A DNA stretch of 64,000 nt. It comes from an uncultured Lachnospiraceae bacterium (lineage in GTDB: Bacteria > Bacillota > Clostridia > Lachnospirales > Lachnospiraceae). The number at the start of each line of letters is the position of its first letter. Positions within the stretch are counted from its first letter, which is position 1. The position numbers and the translations under genes were made by a program. Location: assembly GCA_947176505.1 (NCBI GenBank), contig CAMWQW010000007.1:111164-175163 (forward strand), given 5' to 3'. Below, in pieces: positions 61,201-64,000 of the stretch. A model generated the notes under the pieces. That model made no database searches. It was given only the letters and a program-made list of their open reading frames with translations, and was not told the DNA's origin.

Positions 61201-61583
61201 CAGGATTTGCCCTTGCCTTTTGCCGCCGCTCTACGCTGCGCTCTGTTCGGGGAATATGTATTCTGGAATGTTTCGGTAAATTCTGTTACTGCACTCATAG
61301 CCTCTTCTTTTGCCGCAAAGATACCGTTATAAGCCTCCATGTGTTCCATCATGTTCTGGCTTCCACCGAAAATCAATTCAGAGGAACCCTCGCCCAGAAC
61401 TTCATCAATGAATTTCTCGGTCAGACCGTTGAAAACACGGATAAATTCGGAATTTTTCTTATATTTCTTCGCCTTTTCCTCCGCAACTCTTTTCTGGATT
61501 TTCTCTGCCGCATCCTCCAGACGTTCCATAACATCCGCATCCAGAATATCAATATCAAAATCCACGCCTCTAATTGTAAACAT
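61200..61583 (-). CDS. Tail assembly chaperone-like protein
   Basis: 127 residues beginning MFTIRGVDFDIDILDADVME, helical and charged, ending in a basic tail (NRAQRRAAAKGKGK). Its place between the major tail protein and Gp15 is that of the gpG-like chaperone. No canonical slippery heptamer is seen at the end, so a gpGT-style fusion is not supported. Confidence 0.78.
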   Translation of the reverse strand: MFTIRGVDFDIDILDADVMERLEDAAEKIQKRVAEEKAKKYKKNSEFIRVFNGLTEKFIDEVLGEGSSELIFGGSQNMMEHMEAYNGIFAAKEEAMSAVTEFTETFQNTYSPNRAQRRAAAKGKGKS

Positions 61584-61608
61584 ATACTCTTACCTCCTGT
61601 TGATTGTC

Positions 61609-62109
61609 TTATGAAGCCGCTTGAGCCGCCTCTGTGAATGTTCTTGTTTCCGTGTTAAATTCGCCGTCAATAAAATCTCCCTGTGCGTTCAGGGAACCAG
61701 AGATTACCTGATCGTCCTCTCCGTCCATTTTCGATACGACTACGGCCACGTTGAATTTTCTGGCAGTAAATGTATTGTCCTTGCCCGTTACCGGATTCCA
61801 CAACTCAACACGGACATACTGCGTGATACACCCGGACCCGGTTTTTTCATTCCTGCCGATGTTGTAGATGAACTGTACCGCCTCATCATCCTTAATCTGG
61901 TCTGCCTCAAAATCAAACTGCGGCTGATAAGAATTTACGCTTGTGGTGGATGCCTTTTCGTTGATGTATTTCTTTGTCTTACTCTGGGCGTTCGGACTTT
62001 CCCCCAACGCTGTGAATCCGGCTCCCATCAGGGCATATTTTTCAGTATCAGCCGTGCCGACATTAAGATAGTCAGCGATTTCGTGTCTCTGTGTTACTTC
62101 CTTTCCCAT
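61609..62109 (-). CDS. Major tail (tube) protein
   Basis: 166 residues: HEIADYLNVGTADTEKYALMGAGFTALGE at the start, then VNSYQPQFDFEADQ and ISGSLNAQGDFIDGEF, the usual blocks of the tail tube protein in this phage group. GGAGG precedes the ATG. Confidence 0.88.
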   Translation of the reverse strand: MGKEVTQRHEIADYLNVGTADTEKYALMGAGFTALGESPNAQSKTKKYINEKASTTSVNSYQPQFDFEADQIKDDEAVQFIYNIGRNEKTGSGCITQYVRVELWNPVTGKDNTFTARKFNVAVVVSKMDGEDDQVISGSLNAQGDFIDGEFNTETRTFTEAAQAAS

Positions 62110-62584
62110 CGTTTACCTCCTTGATGTACTGCAATTCTACCTGAATCTGGTATCTTGCATTTGTCATTGTTCCCTCAAAAGCGTAACCATTCGTAAGGCA
62201 ATGAATAGATTTCGCTGTAAGGCCTTTGCATTGTGATAAATCCGGAAGCCGTGACTTGCCGGATTCGTCCTTATAATTGAGTGATTCCACCCAATTATAA
62301 AAATCCTCATAGAAAGCGCTGTTGTCGATAGCTTGCATCCGTTCCTGATTGCAGTATTCCCGGCTCGTAAAAGCAAACTGGTATCTATACACGCCGCTTC
62401 CATCCACATACTTTTTTACCAATGGATTACATGGAAGCACTTCCAGCGCATACTGAATAGGACTCTCCCCCAGATAATCAATATTGAAACTCCCATCTTT
62501 CATCAAGGGGCATTGCATAAAAAAATCAGAAAGCGCATTGATTATCTGTACGCTTTCCCCGGTTATTACCTTTTGTTCCTGCAC
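62072..62584 (-). CDS. Tail terminator-like / minor capsid protein
   Basis: 170 residues read from a GTG with GGAGG upstream. FNIDYLGESPIQYALEVLPCNP and YRYQFAFTSREYCNQER mark a family found just before the major tail gene. Some databases call it 'chloramphenicol resistance protein' in error. Overlaps the next gene by 38 bp. Confidence 0.78.
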   Translation of the reverse strand: MQEQKVITGESVQIINALSDFFMQCPLMKDGSFNIDYLGESPIQYALEVLPCNPLVKKYVDGSGVYRYQFAFTSREYCNQERMQAIDNSAFYEDFYNWVESLNYKDESGKSRLPDLSQCKGLTAKSIHCLTNGYAFEGTMTNARYQIQVELQYIKEVNDGKGSNTETRNR

Positions 62585-62587
62585 AAA

Positions 62588-62977
62588 TTAGCCACCTCCC
62601 GCTATTTTCCTTGCGCCAATAAGAATCTCTTTCTTATGTCCAACTTTCATACGCTCAAACCATTTCGCCCCTCTCTGTGAATCGTAGGGGCGGCTTTCCG
62701 CTGTATTGTAATACTGCGCCGCCGCATATGGGGCAATGTACCTTACCTCTCCGCTTCCGATCTCCGTACCTAACTTCCCGGATTTATCAAGCATCCCGGT
62801 TTGGAATGGCACCAGAGGACTACATAGCCGCAGCACTTCACTATCCACAAATATCTGCGCCTTTTGAAAATTCTGTTGTCTTTTGGCAAGTGACCCCTGA
62901 TTCCATGTTAATTCCGCTTTTCCGTTTGCTGTTTTGATAATACATCCCCTCGGTGTTTCAATCCTCAAGTCTGCCAT
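62588..62977 (-). CDS. Minor capsid protein (Minor_capsid_2-like)
   Basis: 129 residues. AKRQQNFQKAQIFVDSEVLRLCSPLVPFQTGML, YIAPYAAAQYYNT and GAKWFERMKVGHKKEIL match the head-closure/minor capsid family of Firmicutes siphophages. Confidence 0.85.
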   Translation of the reverse strand: MADLRIETPRGCIIKTANGKAELTWNQGSLAKRQQNFQKAQIFVDSEVLRLCSPLVPFQTGMLDKSGKLGTEIGSGEVRYIAPYAAAQYYNTAESRPYDSQRGAKWFERMKVGHKKEILIGARKIAGGG

Positions 62978-62978
62978 A

Positions 62979-63413
62979 TCAGATACCCCCTATCCTCCAG
63001 TGGTGCATCCTGCGTATTCCCCTTGTGGTGTTGTCAGAAAAATCAGTTACGGTAATAAATGTACCGTACTTTTTTGTAAGTTCTGTAAGGCTCGCTCTCT
63101 GTTCTACGTCCGTTTCATCCACCACCAAAGGTATTACGATTGAATCCGGCTGTAACGTCCAGTGTTTGCTTGCCTCCTGCAAGTCCATCTTCCTGTACGC
63201 TGCCAGATCAACATATGTGCTGTCACCCATATCCGCATCTACCGGAATACGGATTTTGTAAGTAGCCGAACTCTCCCGGAATTTGTTATCTCCCGTTGAA
63301 CCCTGTTTCATATAGAGCGACACTCCCTTAATAACCGTAGGCAAGAATATATCCTGCCTGTTCTCACGGTCATAAGATTTATTAAAGAGGGTAATATCAG
63401 CATTAGTTATCAT
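62979..63413 (-). CDS. Minor structural protein (connector region)
   Basis: 144 residues: ITNADITLFNKSYDRENRQDIFLPTVIKG, then KIRIPVDADMGDSTYVDLAAY and GIRRMHHWRIGGI. It is a conserved protein of phage connector clusters placed as head-tail stopper. GGGGGTG precedes the start. Confidence 0.8.
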   Translation of the reverse strand: MITNADITLFNKSYDRENRQDIFLPTVIKGVSLYMKQGSTGDNKFRESSATYKIRIPVDADMGDSTYVDLAAYRKMDLQEASKHWTLQPDSIVIPLVVDETDVEQRASLTELTKKYGTFITVTDFSDNTTRGIRRMHHWRIGGI

Positions 63414-63801
63414 CCTGATACACCCCCTTGTAAAGAAGCCCGGTATTTACCAGATATACTTTTCCGGCCCCGACAGTCTGCGCCCGAATAGCGACTTCAT
63501 CATATTCTTTAAAAGTCTGTTTGAATCCGTCATTATCCTCAGCTGTAATCTTGCGCTCCTCCCCATGAACCATAAGCCCGGCGTATGTCTCGCACATGGC
63601 ACATAGAGCGTCTTTCACGCAATCAGGAATGACCTCTAATTTCTTTACCCGATTGAATGTGATTTCGTCCAGAATAGGCGTTACCCTTTTTACCATCCGC
63701 TTAAAGGTCTGTTCATCCTGAATTTCGTCACCCATGTAACCGTCAGCACTGGAATAGTAATCAAAGTCCACATATGGGCTTGTTACAGCCTTTAGGAACA
63801 T
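63403..63801 (-). CDS. Head-tail connector protein
   Basis: 132 residues with FKRMVKRVTPILDEITFNRV and VKDALCAMCETYAGLMVHGEER, the helical pattern of gp6-like connector proteins. It leads the connector cluster and is separated from the upstream gene by 85 bp. Confidence 0.8.
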   Translation of the reverse strand: MFLKAVTSPYVDFDYYSSADGYMGDEIQDEQTFKRMVKRVTPILDEITFNRVKKLEVIPDCVKDALCAMCETYAGLMVHGEERKITAEDNDGFKQTFKEYDEVAIRAQTVGAGKVYLVNTGLLYKGVYQDDN

Positions 63802-63886
63802 TTAAAATCACACTCCCTTGCAAATTATTGATAAAAGGTCTAAATTGCCTTTTTGGGCCTGTCAGACACCTACAATGCCGCCTCTG

Positions 63887-64000
63887 TTACTTTCCGGCAT
63901 TGCCAGTATCTTTTCCGGACGCTTTGGATGTCTTTGCTTTCGCAGCCGCCTCCGCTTTTCCTGCCTCTTTCAGTTTTTCCGTCAGGGATGCAATTTCGGC
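63887..64000 (-). CDS. C-terminus of a phage structural-region protein (partial)
   Basis: The last 37 codons of a frame entering from the right edge: IASLTEKLKEAGKAEAAAK then a Lys/Ser/Gly/Asn-rich tail. Helical and low in complexity. It may be the end of a capsid-region or head-fibre protein, not identifiable from this fragment. Confidence 0.55.
   Translation of the reverse strand, partial: AEIASLTEKLKEAGKAEAAAKAKTSKASGKDTGNAGK

Larger units (their letters stand above)
32029..64000. mobile_element. Siphovirus-type prophage, left end in window, right end beyond it
   Basis: Every gene from about 32.0 kb to the right edge is on the minus strand. They are densely packed with ATGA-type overlaps and comprise tail and connector genes, lysis genes, a DGR and many small accessory genes. 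The left boundary must lie in the 195-bp gene-free stretch 31834-32028 after the PilZ gene; no attachment repeat can be named without the right end. Integrase, terminase, portal and capsid genes are not in view. Confidence 0.85.

Noticed and set aside
61190-61210. Programmed -1 frameshift between tail chaperone and Gp15
   Set aside because: No X-XXY-YYZ slippery heptamer at the end of the first gene; a simple TGATG overlap with a clear ATG explains the second.

Overview
The window looks like a chromosomal segment of a Clostridia member, most likely Lachnospiraceae, that runs into a siphovirus-type prophage. Evidence for the host is the alr-mazF arrangement, a Rex regulator, a type II isocitrate dehydrogenase next to a Re-citrate-synthase-like enzyme, a class B sortase beside BspA-like leucine-rich-repeat surface proteins with PxTG-type sorting signals, and a small cysteine-rich membrane peptide of a kind common in this family. 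Shine-Dalgarno sites are strong (GGAGG type) and most genes lie on the minus strand.

Host part (1 to about 31.85 kb). A cut CNNM/CorC-type membrane protein is followed by a housekeeping group read leftwards: NAD(P)HX repair enzyme, alanine racemase and an orphan MazF-type RNase, with a coiled-coil protein and rex upstream. An ABC-F ATPase converges on an operon for the glutamate branch of the TCA cycle: Re-citrate synthase, a GntR/FCD regulator and isocitrate dehydrogenase. A dyad that looks like a GntR operator sits on that operon's -10. Next come a subtilase, two giant BspA-like surface proteins and the sortase B likely to anchor them, a cysteine-rich peptide, two unknown proteins, a frameshifted secreted protein gene, leuS, an EF-G paralogue with an altered G4 motif, tyrA with an array of hairpin repeats in its leader, a VanZ-like protein and a PilZ protein.

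Prophage part (about 32.0 kb to the right edge and beyond). All genes are on the minus strand, so the map reads right to left: head-tail connector and minor capsid genes, major tail protein, tail assembly proteins, tape measure, Dit-like and Gp37-like tail proteins, a BppU-like fibre, then a complete diversity-generating retroelement (DGR). The DGR has a tail-tip target gene whose 3' end is a 103-bp variable repeat (VR), a terminator-like hairpin, a 103-bp template repeat (TR), a structured spacer and a reverse transcriptase. TR and VR differ at 14 positions, and all 14 are adenines of the TR coding strand. Downstream are XkdW/XkdX-like genes, holin candidates and a three-part endolysin. After a 1.3-kb non-coding stretch with six copies of a GTAAYGTTAC iteron come about 25 small accessory genes (J-domain, GIY-YIG, ASCH, ParB-like, DNA methyltransferase, zinc-ribbon proteins). 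These are fired from three near-identical promoters that share a palindrome between -35 and -10. No integrase, terminase, portal or capsid gene is in view, so the element continues to the right.

The most interesting content is the DGR, which lacks a recognisable Avd gene and has a reverse transcriptase with an internal insertion. Next are the shared promoter/operator triplet, the iteron array, a duplicated leader element in the phage, and the hairpin repeat shared by the leuS and tyrA leaders.
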